Assembly (NCBI GenBank): GCA_964576515.1
Contig: CAZNUW010000011.1
Location: 1 to 64,000, forward strand
Origin: SHVO01 sp964576515
Lineage (GTDB): Bacteria; Pseudomonadota; Alphaproteobacteria; Rhodospirillales; Rhodospirillaceae
DNA: 64,000 nucleotides
Direction of reading: 5' to 3'
A program made the position numbers and the translations under genes. The notes beneath the pieces were generated by a model. It worked only from the letters and a program-made list of their open reading frames with translations, was not told where the DNA came from and made no database searches. Shown one piece after another: positions 1-8,911 of the stretch; the first letter of the stretch is position 1; each line of letters opens with the position of its first letter.

Positions 1-128
1 TAAAAGTCGTACCACTCCACAAGGTTGCCGGCGGAACCCACCAGGATCATCTTCAAACGGCGCGCCATATCCGCGGCCGTCAGCTTCTCGACCTCTCCGG
101 TCCCACGCGCAGCAAGTTCAGCAGCCAT
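1..128 (-). CDS. MFS transporter of the metabolite:H+ symporter (MHS) type, N-terminal fragment
   Basis: Only the first 42 codons lie in the window; the gene runs off the left edge. The translated start ends in GSAGNLVEWYDFY, the signature at the beginning of transmembrane helix 1 in MHS-family permeases such as KgtP and ProP, which import organic acids or osmolytes with protons. The start ATG (complement of 126-128) is preceded by a purine-rich AAGGGAA stretch. It begins 28 bp after the stop of the upstream secreted-protein gene on the same strand, so it is probably the last gene seen of the operon that starts near 8.3 kb. The substrate cannot be told from this fragment. Confidence 0.8.
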   Translation of the reverse strand, partial: MAAELAARGTGEVEKLTAADMARRLKMILVGSAGNLVEWYDF

Positions 129-156
129 CTCTATACGTTCCCTTCGGCGCTCTTAG

Positions 157-1269
157 TTATTCTTGCGTCGCGGCCGGGGCCGCGTCGCCGGTGGTCGGCT
201 TTCCCGCCGCAACCGCCTGGGGCGGATGGACGATGAAAGCCTGCTTGAATTTGATTTGCCACGCCGAGGAAATGAAAGCGTTCTTGCCGTCTTCCCCCGG
301 ATAGGCGTCCGCATTGCGGATGAACGAACGATATTCGGACGGGATCGATTCCTGTCCGTAGCTGCGGAAGTGCGTCGCCCAATTCTGAGCGAGGTTGTTC
401 TGCAGCCGCTCGATATCGAGATATCCCCCCATCAACCCTTCTGCGCCATCCTCCGTCACGCGCAGTTCGACCCGCCAATCGCGCACGAATTGCTTCGGGG
501 CGCCGCGGGCCAACGTTTCGGGGATGTAAATATCGATAGGTTGCGTCGTGAGCAAGCCATCAACGATCTTGCCCTTGGTCGATTTGATAAAATCCTTCCC
601 CCACCGATGATCCGCGCGCTGCGTGCCGCCGGCGATGAAGTTACCGGCGGAGTCGAGCAGCAGCGCGTCACGCCCACGGTAAATTGTAACTGTTACATCC
701 GCGTCGTTGGCAAGGTCGTCCACGCCCGAGATTTCGAGCAGGAAGCGGTTGTATTTGTACTGCTGCATGTAACTTTGGACGAAGTGACGGTAGGAACCGT
801 CCGGACCGCGATAGCTGGCGACGCAGCCGAAAGCGCGGTAGATCTGGTTGTCGATTCCGCTCACCTTGCCGTCCGCGCTGGTGAAGTCCTCCGGGCCGTT
901 CTTGCCGTCGAGGTCCAGTCCGATCCCGATCTTGCCTTGCGGCTCATAGAACGGAAGGCCGTGTTTCTCCGCGGTCTTCTCGGGCACCCACACCTGCCCC
1001 TCGCGCTCGAGCTGGGTCTCGACGTAGGTGTGCTTCTTATCGCGCGGATACAATTTGTCGAACTGTTCGCGCGGACCGTCGTTCAGACCGTTCGGACATT
1101 CGGCCTTGCCATCCGGCGTTTGGTACACCGCCCAATTCTTATGGGTCATGGCGTAGCCGATTTTGCCGTGCTGCAGCGCTTCGTCGGCCGATGCGGCGGA
1201 CGCAAAGGCGATTCCCGCGGCAAACGAACACGCGGCAAGGATTTTCACGGAGACACTCTGTTTCATCAT
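157..1269 (-). CDS. secreted protein of unknown function, module copy 1
   Basis: I do not recognise this 370-residue family. Residues 1-28 form a classic Sec signal peptide ending ASAASA, so the mature protein is predicted to be periplasmic or outer-surface. Visible motifs include LDLDGK, a GIDNQ(I/L)YR.FGC block and a C-terminal RSYGQES.PSEYR block; the tail is low-complexity Ala/Thr/Pro. All of these recur in the paralogue at 2688-3794. The start could equally be the second ATG (1266), which is better spaced from the AAGGAG ribosome-binding site. It follows a PF03640-type gene by 17 bp and precedes the MFS gene by 28 bp, so a role with both is likely but unknown. Confidence 0.85.
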   Translation of the reverse strand: MMKQSVSVKILAACSFAAGIAFASAASADEALQHGKIGYAMTHKNWAVYQTPDGKAECPNGLNDGPREQFDKLYPRDKKHTYVETQLEREGQVWVPEKTAEKHGLPFYEPQGKIGIGLDLDGKNGPEDFTSADGKVSGIDNQIYRAFGCVASYRGPDGSYRHFVQSYMQQYKYNRFLLEISGVDDLANDADVTVTIYRGRDALLLDSAGNFIAGGTQRADHRWGKDFIKSTKGKIVDGLLTTQPIDIYIPETLARGAPKQFVRDWRVELRVTEDGAEGLMGGYLDIERLQNNLAQNWATHFRSYGQESIPSEYRSFIRNADAYPGEDGKNAFISSAWQIKFKQAFIVHPPQAVAAGKPTTGDAAPAATQE

Positions 1270-1286
1270 TCGCTCCTTACGTCCGA

Positions 1287-2657
1287 TCAGCTACGGCCGA
1301 AAACTTCGCGGATCCAGAACGCTTTCCAGCCGTTCCGCATTCCGCTGAACTCACCCCAGGCGTCGCATTCGTAGTCGCCGGGAACCTTGTCGCGCGCGCA
1401 CAGGTACACGGGGCGGTCGCGGTACGCCCACACGCGCTGCGCGCCGGCGGCGGTCGGTTCGACCCAACGTCCCGTGGACGCATCGATGTACTTGATGCTC
1501 CAGATATTGCTGTCGCTCTTCTCATTCTCGCCCGCGGGCAGATAGGTGAAGGTCTTCTGGCACAGCTGCCAGTCGCCCCGGCCGCAGATGGCCAGACGAT
1601 AAGCCTGCGGTTGCGACGGATGCGAGCAATCGAGCTGATCCTGGGCATCGTCGTTGCAATTATAGATATAGATCGTGCGGCCCTTGGCGTCGGCGAGCAT
1701 GGAGCCCGCGGTGCCTTCGGTGATCTGGAAGCCTTTCGGGAAGGCCGGCGGCAACTGCGTAAACACATTGTGCCAACCCGGCTGGTCCGAACCTTCAAAG
1801 CTCGGGCGGCGCTCTTCAAGATTGTAGCCGTACACCGGACGGCCGCGGTACGCCCATTGTTTCACGCCCGGAGAACGCTCGACGATCGACCAATCGCCCT
1901 GCGCCCGGATCCGCTCGGGCGCGAGGACCGGCGAGAACATTTCAAGACAGGGGCCTGTGCATCCGAATTTCTTCGCGGTATCGCCGTCGAACACATAGAC
2001 GGCGTAGTTGTTGTCCAACGTCATCATCCGCCCCGCGTGGGTGACGTTCACCTTGAACTGCGACGGCATGCTGCGCTCAGGCCCCATCGGGCGGCGCAGG
2101 GCGCCCTCGCCGTCGCCGCCGTCCTGCGCGCTGGTCGCGCCGAGAACGTCGCCGGGTTTTGTGTCGAGCACCGATGTGTAAAGCGCTTGACCGTCGTAAG
2201 CCCACTGCTTGCGGCCGCCGGGGCCGTTCAAGATCGTCCACTTGCCGACGGGCTTCGCGTCCGGCGCGGCGAGAACGGGCGGCCACACCTGGACACAAGA
2301 CGGGCGCGTCTCGACTTCAGGCAACTCCAGCCCGCCCGGATAGGGGCTCTGCAGGCCGACATTCTCACGATAATGCGTGTCGTCGCATGTCGGCTTGCCC
2401 TTGAGTTCGCCGGCGTTGCCGTTGCGCAGCGGCGTCAACGGCCACCCATAAAGGGTCTTGCCGTTGGCGTCGGCCCATACCGGACCTTCGAGGTCGGCGA
2501 TCACAACGCGGAACCCGGGCGGCATCTCTTCACGGATATAGTCTTCCGTCAGCGCGTATTGCGCCGGAGTCCACGAATAATACTCGGCGGCCGAGACGCC
2601 GGCGGCCACCGACGCCGCCATCGCCAAACCGCCCAACAAAGCTTTTCCGTTTCTCAT
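1287..2657 (-). CDS. secreted PF03640-type repeat protein, module copy 1
   Basis: The 456-residue product has a signal peptide (1-23, ending GVSA) and at least three units like the 'secreted repeat of unknown function' (PF03640, COG4315). Each unit has an (A/L)DA.GKTLY-like strand, a Cys-containing C..C/WPPVLA element and a GVKQWAYRGRPVY element. Units lie at roughly residues 55-165, 205-285 and 325-440. Paired cysteines (for example CTGPC) suggest disulfides in an oxidising compartment. It is closely similar along its length to the protein at 3809-5194, which shares QWAYDGQALYTSVLD. The family has no settled function; location and repeat fold are the supportable statements. A GAGG ribosome-binding site precedes the start. 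Confidence 0.88.
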   Translation of the reverse strand: MRNGKALLGGLAMAASVAAGVSAAEYYSWTPAQYALTEDYIREEMPPGFRVVIADLEGPVWADANGKTLYGWPLTPLRNGNAGELKGKPTCDDTHYRENVGLQSPYPGGLELPEVETRPSCVQVWPPVLAAPDAKPVGKWTILNGPGGRKQWAYDGQALYTSVLDTKPGDVLGATSAQDGGDGEGALRRPMGPERSMPSQFKVNVTHAGRMMTLDNNYAVYVFDGDTAKKFGCTGPCLEMFSPVLAPERIRAQGDWSIVERSPGVKQWAYRGRPVYGYNLEERRPSFEGSDQPGWHNVFTQLPPAFPKGFQITEGTAGSMLADAKGRTIYIYNCNDDAQDQLDCSHPSQPQAYRLAICGRGDWQLCQKTFTYLPAGENEKSDSNIWSIKYIDASTGRWVEPTAAGAQRVWAYRDRPVYLCARDKVPGDYECDAWGEFSGMRNGWKAFWIREVFGRS

Positions 2658-2687
2658 CTTACGCCCTCGATCTGATTCATCGCGCCA

Positions 2688-3794
2688 TCAGCGCTGCGCC
2701 GGAGCCGCCGCGCGACCCGCCGGTGACGGCGCCGTCGCGGCCACGGCGGCCGGCGGATGAACAATGAACACCTGTTTGAATTTCACTTCCCATGCGGATG
2801 AGATGGCGCGATTGCGGCCGCTCTCGTCGGGATAGGCATCGGCATTGCGCACCATCGCGCGATACTCGGACGGCAAAGATTCCTGGCCGTAGCTGCGATA
2901 GTGCGTCGTCCAGTTCTGTGCGAGATTGTTGTAGAACTTCTCGATGTCGAGATAGCCGGCCATCAGGCCTTCGGCGCCGTCCTCGGTCAGGCGCAACTGG
3001 ACACGCCAATCATGGATGATGAGGTTGGCCGCGCCGCGGCGCAGGCTTTCCGGCATCACGATATCCATCGGCGCGGTCGTCAACACGCCGTCGACCACCT
3101 TGCCCTTTGTGCTCTTGATCAGTTCCCTGCCCCAGCGCATGTCGACGCGCTGTGTGCCCCCCGCGGCGAACCCGCCCGCGGAATCGTACAGCAACGGATC
3201 GAGACCCCGCAGGACCGTGACGGTGACATCGTCGTCGTTGCCAAGATCGTCGAGATCAGTGATTTCGATCAGGAAGCGGTTGTAGTTGAACTTCTTCATG
3301 TAGTCCTGAATGAAGAAGCGATACGAACCGTCCGGACCGCGATAGTTCCCGACGCAACCGAATACCCGGTAAAGCTGGTTGTCGATCCCCGCCGATTTAC
3401 CGTCGGGACCGGTGAAGTCGTTGACGTCGGTCTTTCCGTCGAGATCCAGGCCGATCGCAATCTTGCTTTGCGGTTCATAGAACGGAAGGCCGTGTTTCTC
3501 CGGCGCGGCGTCGGGCAACCATACTTCGCCCTCGCGTTCGAGCTGCGAGCCGGCGAAGGTGTGCTTTTGGTCACGCGGATAAAGTTTATCGAACTGTTCG
3601 CGCGGCCCGTCGTTCAGGCCGTGCGGACATTCCGCCTTGCCGTCGGCGGTTTGATAGATCGCGAAATTCTTGGAGACGATGGTGTAGCCGATTTTCCGGT
3701 CTTGATAGGCCTCGTCCGCGGACGCAAGGCGCGGCGAGAACCCCGCGCCAATCGCGGCGGCGACCATCATCCCAAGCGGCAGATATTTATTCAT
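2688..3794 (-). CDS. secreted protein of unknown function, module copy 2
   Basis: The 368-residue product is a paralogue of the protein at 157-1269, with the same order of blocks (GLNDGPREQFDKLYPRD, LDLDGK, GIDNQLYR.FGC, RSYGQES.PSEYR). Residues 1-26 are a signal peptide ending RLASA. The Ala/Pro-rich tail differs from copy 1, as expected of a linker-like end under weak constraint. It lies 14 bp downstream of the PF03640-type gene of copy 2 and 30 bp upstream of copy 1, so the two modules sit head to tail in one transcription unit. No catalytic motif is visible and I cannot assign a function. Confidence 0.85.
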   Translation of the reverse strand: MNKYLPLGMMVAAAIGAGFSPRLASADEAYQDRKIGYTIVSKNFAIYQTADGKAECPHGLNDGPREQFDKLYPRDQKHTFAGSQLEREGEVWLPDAAPEKHGLPFYEPQSKIAIGLDLDGKTDVNDFTGPDGKSAGIDNQLYRVFGCVGNYRGPDGSYRFFIQDYMKKFNYNRFLIEITDLDDLGNDDDVTVTVLRGLDPLLYDSAGGFAAGGTQRVDMRWGRELIKSTKGKVVDGVLTTAPMDIVMPESLRRGAANLIIHDWRVQLRLTEDGAEGLMAGYLDIEKFYNNLAQNWTTHYRSYGQESLPSEYRAMVRNADAYPDESGRNRAISSAWEVKFKQVFIVHPPAAVAATAPSPAGRAAAPAQR

Positions 3795-3808
3795 TGCCGA
3801 CCGTCCAT

Positions 3809-5194
3809 TCAGATCGCGTTATCGCCGAAAGCGTCTCTGATCCAGAAGCCCATGAAGCCGTTGCGCACACCGCTCCACTCGCCCCAAGAATCACATTCGT
3901 AGTCGCCGGGTTTCTTATCGCGTCCGCAGAGATAGACCGGTCTGTCGCGGTAAGCCCACACCCGCAGCGCACCGGCTTCGCCCGGCTCAACCCACCGCCC
4001 CGACGCCGGATCGATGTACTTGATGCTCCAGAAATGCGTTTCGCTTTTCTCGTCCGCTCCGGCGATGAGGTACGGGAACGTCTGCAGACAACGTTTCCAA
4101 TCGCCCTTCCCGCATAACGCCAATCGGTAAGCCTGCGGCTGCGAGGGATGGCTGCAATCGAGCTGATCGACCGCATCATCGTTGCAGTTGTAGGTGTAAA
4201 TCGTGCGCCCCTTGGCATCCGCGAGCATCTGCCCGGACAAGGTATTCGTGATCTGGAAACCCTTCGGAAATGCCGGCGCAAGTTGCGTGAACACGTTGCG
4301 CCAGCCTGCTTCGCTCGCCCCCTCGAAGCTCGGGAACTTCACTTCAAGCTCGTAGCTGTAAAGCGGTTGGCCGCGGTAGGTCCACTGATTGACGCCCGGC
4401 GACCGTTCGACGACACCCCACTCGCCCTGCGGCTTAATGCGTTCCGGCGCGAGGATCGGCGCGAACTTTTCGAGGCAGGCGTCCGTACAATTCGATTTGG
4501 TCGGCGTGTCCTTGTCATAGACATAGACCGCCTTTTCCGTCGCAAGCGTCAGCAACCGGCCATAAGCATAGGGCATGATCTTGAATTGCGATGGGAGCGT
4601 GCGCCCCGGTCCCACCGGCCAACGCACGGCGCCGGTACCGTCGCGGCGCAAGTTCGTGCTCGTTCCGCCCCAGACATCGCCGCGCTCTTTGTCGAGAACG
4701 GACGTGTAAAGCGCCTGGCCGTCATAGGCCCACTGTTTGCGCCCGCCCGGTCCGTCTAAAATCGTCCACTTGCCGACAGGCTTCGCGTCCGCCGTCGCCA
4801 AGACCGGCGGCCATACATCGACGCAGCTCGGACGCGTCGCGACTTCCGGAAGCTCCAGCCCACCGGGATAAGGGCTCATCCAGCCGGTGTTGACCTTGTA
4901 CACCGTGTCGCCGCACGTCGGTTTGCCCTTGAGTTCGCCGGCGTTGCTGTTGCGCAAGGGCATCAGCGGCCACGCATACAAGGTCTTGCCCGCGGCGTCG
5001 GCGAAAACCGCACCCTCGAGTTCGGCCACGACAACCTGAAAGCCGGGCGGCATCGCCTCACGGACATAACCTTCCGTCTGCGCGCGCTGCGCCTTGGACC
5101 AGTCATGCTGCGCCTGAGCGGGCGTGAATGCGGCGGCGCCGATCAACGCCGCCACCGCCACCGTCTGAACGAGGATTGCTCGCGCGCGCTGCAT
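3809..5194 (-). CDS. secreted PF03640-type repeat protein, module copy 2
   Basis: The 461-residue product has a signal peptide ending TPAQA (about residue 28) and the same multi-unit PF03640-like layout as the protein at 1287-2657. Elements such as KPVGKWTILDGPGGRKQ, CTDACLEKFAPILAPERIKP and a C-terminal YRDRPVYLCGRDKKPGDYEC are clear. I chose the ATG at 5194; an ATG at 5209 would add five residues and leave 4 bp after the DUF1552 stop, but its AGAGG sits directly against the ATG. The open frame extends upstream to 5422, but that part is out of frame with and antisense to nothing exported: it merely overlaps the DUF1552 gene. Role unknown; the neighbours suggest a periplasmic partner of the DUF1592/DUF1552 proteins. 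Confidence 0.87.
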   Translation of the reverse strand: MQRARAILVQTVAVAALIGAAAFTPAQAQHDWSKAQRAQTEGYVREAMPPGFQVVVAELEGAVFADAAGKTLYAWPLMPLRNSNAGELKGKPTCGDTVYKVNTGWMSPYPGGLELPEVATRPSCVDVWPPVLATADAKPVGKWTILDGPGGRKQWAYDGQALYTSVLDKERGDVWGGTSTNLRRDGTGAVRWPVGPGRTLPSQFKIMPYAYGRLLTLATEKAVYVYDKDTPTKSNCTDACLEKFAPILAPERIKPQGEWGVVERSPGVNQWTYRGQPLYSYELEVKFPSFEGASEAGWRNVFTQLAPAFPKGFQITNTLSGQMLADAKGRTIYTYNCNDDAVDQLDCSHPSQPQAYRLALCGKGDWKRCLQTFPYLIAGADEKSETHFWSIKYIDPASGRWVEPGEAGALRVWAYRDRPVYLCGRDKKPGDYECDSWGEWSGVRNGFMGFWIRDAFGDNAI

Positions 5195-5213
5195 ATTTCG
5201 AGACCGCATCCTC

Positions 5214-6545
5214 TTAGGCGATAATGTCGCCGATGAGCTTGTCGGTCTCGTTGCTCTTCTGACCCCAGGTCTTGAGATTAAAGCCCATGGCTTTGAGGCC
5301 GGTGAAGCCGATGTCGGTGATCTTGCCCGCGCTGTAGGGAATATGCAGCCCGGTCTTGATCTTGCCGCCCATGCGCCCCGCCGTGAACGCCGCCATTTCT
5401 TCCAGCGAGTGCACGCGCGCATCGCCCACGTCGCTGTTGCCCATGATGAAGCAGTTATCCAAGAGCGTGCCGTCGCCTTCCTTGATGTTCGCGAAAGCCT
5501 TCACGTAATAGGCCCACGATTCCATCGCGCGGCGCACAAACCACGAGGCGTTCGGCTGATAGCCCAACTGTTCGTCCTTCGGCTCCTCGTGCGTGCAGGT
5601 GTGGTGCGGCTTGTCGTAGCCGGGCTTCGTCGTGTTCGAGAAGCCGTAGGAATAGATCATGTTGAACACGCGGCTCTGATCGCAGGCAATCGCCATCGCC
5701 ATCAGGTCCGTCATGACGTTGTGACGGTCGGCGACCAGCTTGAAGTCGCTGCCCGTGTCCATGTCCTTGGCTTCCTTCGGACGCACGCAGGCTTCGCGCG
5801 GCTCCGGTTTAGTGAGCTGCTGGTTGAACTGGTTTTCCAGATGACGCAAGCCCGAGAAGTACTGATCGAGGCGCGCCTTGTCCTCGGCGCCGACCTTGCT
5901 CTCCAGGGTCTTGATCTTGTCCATGACGCCGGTGAGCGCGCTCTTGCGGACCATGATGGTCGGCGACGGCGTGAACGTCGGCGCGTTCGGGTCCTGGAAG
6001 TCCGGCCCGAACAGGCGGGTATAGAAATTCACAGGCGAGAATTCCGGCGGATTGGACGTCGTCGGGCTTTCGTAGCTGATGATGTCGCGCACGTCGCCCG
6101 TGGACGTCGTCGTCAAGCTCTTGTAGCGCGTGGTGCGGCCAATCTGGTTGGCCACCGTCGTATCGATGCTCTCCGCCAGCGACTGGTTCGACACCATCGG
6201 TGCGACGCCGGTGCGCGCCACAACCCAGCCTGTGTAGTGACAGAAGAACGCGCCGTCACGATAGGCGGTGAGGTTTGTGAACAGGTTGATGTGCTGCTTG
6301 ATGTCCTTGAGGGACTCGATCTCTTCCGGCAGTTCGTAGTTCGCGCCGGCCTGCTTCGGCACGAACACGTTCTTGCTGATGCCCATACCCCAGTACCACG
6401 TCCCGAAGCGCACCGGCATCGCCGAGCCGTCGGCCATGGCGTTGCCGTTGCCGTTGAGGAAGTAGTTGAGGAGCGGCAATCCGACCGTGACCGCGCCGCC
6501 GTTCAACATGCCACGAAGGACGCGGCGTCTGTTCAAGTCCTGCAT
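5214..6545 (-). CDS. DUF1552 family protein, Tat-exported
   Basis: This 443-residue protein matches the DUF1552 family: the N-terminus carries a twin-arginine signal (NRRRVLRGML, Arg 6-8, then a hydrophobic stretch and a GNA.A-like cleavage region), and the body has the family's GTWYWGMG and HTC.HEEP blocks. Tat export implies folding, perhaps with a cofactor, before export. In many bacteria DUF1552 genes sit next to DUF1592/DUF1588 genes, and that is so here: it follows the DUF1592 lipoprotein by 11 bp. The biochemical function of the pair is unknown. No heme-binding motif is present, so any electron transfer would rely on its partner. Confidence 0.93.
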   Translation of the reverse strand: MQDLNRRRVLRGMLNGGAVTVGLPLLNYFLNGNGNAMADGSAMPVRFGTWYWGMGISKNVFVPKQAGANYELPEEIESLKDIKQHINLFTNLTAYRDGAFFCHYTGWVVARTGVAPMVSNQSLAESIDTTVANQIGRTTRYKSLTTTSTGDVRDIISYESPTTSNPPEFSPVNFYTRLFGPDFQDPNAPTFTPSPTIMVRKSALTGVMDKIKTLESKVGAEDKARLDQYFSGLRHLENQFNQQLTKPEPREACVRPKEAKDMDTGSDFKLVADRHNVMTDLMAMAIACDQSRVFNMIYSYGFSNTTKPGYDKPHHTCTHEEPKDEQLGYQPNASWFVRRAMESWAYYVKAFANIKEGDGTLLDNCFIMGNSDVGDARVHSLEEMAAFTAGRMGGKIKTGLHIPYSAGKITDIGFTGLKAMGFNLKTWGQKSNETDKLIGDIIA

Positions 6546-6556
6546 TGTCGTTCCTC

Positions 6557-8296
6557 CTACTTCGTGTTGGCCGCGGCGGTCTGCACGGACGACGCGTTCG
6601 CCGTCTTCGCAGGGGCCGGAGATGTCTTGGGTTCAGCGACGCGCGAGAACGCGTCACTCATCGTGATCGTGCGCAGAAGCGCCGGCAGCTTGTAGCCTTC
6701 AGCGCCGAACTGGGTGTTGAAGTATCCCAACAGCGCGCGGTCGGCATTGGTGGTGGGCGAGCCGGTTCCGTACGAGAAGACACGCTTCACGAGACACGAC
6801 GGCAGCGCCGGGTGATCGCGCAACGCCTTGCTCAATCCAACGGCGTCGTTGAACGGCTTCCCGTCGAGCGTGCCCGACGCGTCGATGACCTGGCCCTTCT
6901 CCGTTTCACGGAAGGCGCCGATGCCGTCGAAGTTCTCGAGCGCCAAGCCCATCGGATCGGTGATGCGATGGCAGCCCGCGCATACAGGGTTTTCCAGGTG
7001 GAAGTCCACGCGATCACGCGTCGTGCGCAAGGTGGCCTTCGGATTCTCAAGCGCCGAGAAATCGACATTCGCGGGCGGCGGCGGCACAGGCTGGCACAAC
7101 AGAAGCTCGCGCAAGGCCTTCCCGCGCATCGTCGGCGAGCTGCGCACCGGATGGGCGTGCGTCGCAAGGAAGCTGATGTGCGTCACGACACCGGCGCGCG
7201 GGCTGTTCTCGGGGAACGTGTAACGCGACCAGGTTGGCGGCGACGGAAGCTTATAAACCGCCGCCAGGCGCGGCGAGATGAAGGTCTCGCGCGTGGTGTA
7301 GAGATCGCGGTAGTCCCGCTCCTTGGTAATCAGGTGATCGATCGCGACACGCAAGGTTTCTTCACGCGCGTCGGCCGCGGTGACCCCGGTGAACACCGGA
7401 TACATCTGCGCATCCTTCGCCAACGCGGCGAAGGCGTCGAAGGCGTACATGTCGTCGAAGAAGGCGCGCATGCCGCGCTCCAGGCGCGGGCTGGCCAGCA
7501 TACGGTCGATTTGTTTCGCGCGACCCTTCGGCGTATGGAGTTCGCCCTTCTCGGCGGCGCGCAGGAGTTCATCGTCCGGCGCGGCGTTCCACAGGAACAG
7601 CGACAGACGCGAGGCCAGCGAATAACCGTCCAGACGCTGCACGCCCTTCGCCTTCGGATCGGCTTCGGACGCTTCCACCACGAACAGGACATCGGGACTG
7701 ATCAGCATCGCCTCGATCGACACCGCAAGACCGCGATAGAAATCCTTCAGCGTATTGGCCGCGGCGCTCGCCTCGTCGACGTATTCCGTCAACTCCGCCT
7801 GCGTCAGCGGACGGCGATGCATCAGGCGGCCGACGTGAGAGAAGAACTGGCGCGCGCAGGCCGGATCGGCCGCTTTCGCGTCTTTCGGCGTACAGGTAAG
7901 CAGAAACGTGCGGCGCTCCTCGTCCACGATCATCTGCGAAACCGTGACGGCCGCCTTTTGGTAAAGCTCAAGCTGCGCCGACGAGATCCCGCCGCGGCCC
8001 GTGCCGAGCGCGAGCAAACCGTCGGTGCGCTGCGCGGGCGGGAAGTTCGCGTTCACCTGCACATCGGGACCGAACACATAGGCCAGCGTGTTGAGGTATT
8101 GTTCCTGCGTCAATGCGCGCAGGCGTTTCGGCGTGCCCAGCATCTCGGGCACGGGCGACGTCGCCGACGCAGCTGTGGCCGGGGCCGCCTTAGTCGCGGC
8201 GGCGTTATCCGTGGGCGCGGAGCAGCTTGCCAGGATCACCGCGCACCCAAGCGCGATGGCGCTGCCAGAAAGCATAGATTTAAATGTCTTACGCAT
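6557..8296 (-). CDS. DUF1592/DUF1588-type lipoprotein with one c-type heme motif
   Basis: The 579-residue protein shows the domain series DUF1587 (about 55-120), DUF1595 (150-210), DUF1592 (220-345), DUF1588 (365-460) and DUF1585 (500-570). A lipobox LASC puts the lipidated Cys at residue 25, so it is predicted to be anchored in a membrane facing the periplasm or surface. One CAGCH motif (439-443) followed by a DPMGLALENFD stretch is the heme-binding type seen in this planctomycete-cytochrome-like family. I chose the ATG at 8296 because it starts directly at the signal peptide; an in-frame ATG at 8476 adds 60 residues that would bury it. It heads the minus-strand operon. Electron transfer is likely; the substrate is unknown. 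Confidence 0.93.
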   Translation of the reverse strand: MRKTFKSMLSGSAIALGCAVILASCSAPTDNAAATKAAPATAASATSPVPEMLGTPKRLRALTQEQYLNTLAYVFGPDVQVNANFPPAQRTDGLLALGTGRGGISSAQLELYQKAAVTVSQMIVDEERRTFLLTCTPKDAKAADPACARQFFSHVGRLMHRRPLTQAELTEYVDEASAAANTLKDFYRGLAVSIEAMLISPDVLFVVEASEADPKAKGVQRLDGYSLASRLSLFLWNAAPDDELLRAAEKGELHTPKGRAKQIDRMLASPRLERGMRAFFDDMYAFDAFAALAKDAQMYPVFTGVTAADAREETLRVAIDHLITKERDYRDLYTTRETFISPRLAAVYKLPSPPTWSRYTFPENSPRAGVVTHISFLATHAHPVRSSPTMRGKALRELLLCQPVPPPPANVDFSALENPKATLRTTRDRVDFHLENPVCAGCHRITDPMGLALENFDGIGAFRETEKGQVIDASGTLDGKPFNDAVGLSKALRDHPALPSCLVKRVFSYGTGSPTTNADRALLGYFNTQFGAEGYKLPALLRTITMSDAFSRVAEPKTSPAPAKTANASSVQTAAANTK

Positions 8297-8911
8297 TGAC
8301 GAAACCAAACCTTTCACGAAGCGACGCTTAGCCTCCGGACATAACCTACCGGCAAAGCGCAAAATGCGAGGCTTTCCTCCAGCACCCAACAAGGGCGCCA
8401 TGGGCCCGCGGCTTTTGCCTGCCGAGCCCCCTCTCCCGTCCACGCCGCGAGCATAACATTTCTGGCCCGCGAACATGTATAAGATTGGGGTCTGCCGGTC
8501 AAAAAAGAAGCCTTAACCGGCAAGAGTTACAAATACTTAGTCGATACCTCCCACACGCGTCCCGGACCGAAAATCCGTCCGATTTTTGACGCAACGCAAC
8601 AATTTCCGGCGCCGGAAGGCGAGCGGAAATTTGCGAGCACGCCCGACGTGTAGGCGCACCCCTCCCTAGCTCTACGATTAGCAATCTCCGTGCCACAGGC
8701 GGGACGGCCGAAAGTCTTATCAATACATTGAAATATATATGTGATTTTTAATGGCAAACTCTCGTTCACCCGCGCCTCGGCGGAAATCGGCTAAGGACCA
8801 ACATCCGATCGGCGAAATACCGCCGATGACCGTCAAGAACCGGGAAATTCAGGGGTTTACAACCCCTGTCCGCCGGTTTTTTGTGGCGCAGGCATTTTCT
8901 GAAAGAACCTC
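8297..8911. other. divergent intergenic region between the DUF1592 operon and the 2OG oxygenase gene
   Basis: This 615-bp stretch has no convincing gene. It holds an inverted repeat AAAATC-5-GATTTT (8570-8586), a perfect 14-bp palindrome TTCCGGCGCCGGAA (8604-8617), an AT-rich patch with TTGAAA and TATATATG (8728-8742) that could hold a plus-strand promoter, and a stem-loop followed by a T run (8838-8882). Because transcription must start here in both directions, the palindromes are reasonable operator candidates. Confidence 0.6.
8838..8882 (+). terminator. stem-loop with T run upstream of the 2OG oxygenase gene (possible attenuator)
   Basis: An inner stem AGGGGTT-TAC-AACCCCT (8851-8867) lies inside an outer AACCGG/CCGGTT pair (8838-8843 with 8873-8878), and six T residues run from 8877 to 8882. 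The oxygenase start codon is only 29 nt further on. It could be the terminator of a short upstream transcript or a leader attenuator; the internal loop makes it weaker than the terminators elsewhere in the window. Confidence 0.4.

Noticed and set aside
8297..8476. N-terminal extension of the DUF1592 protein by 60 residues
   Set aside because: The extension is polar and would place the lipoprotein signal peptide inside the protein; the shorter start gives a proper lipobox.
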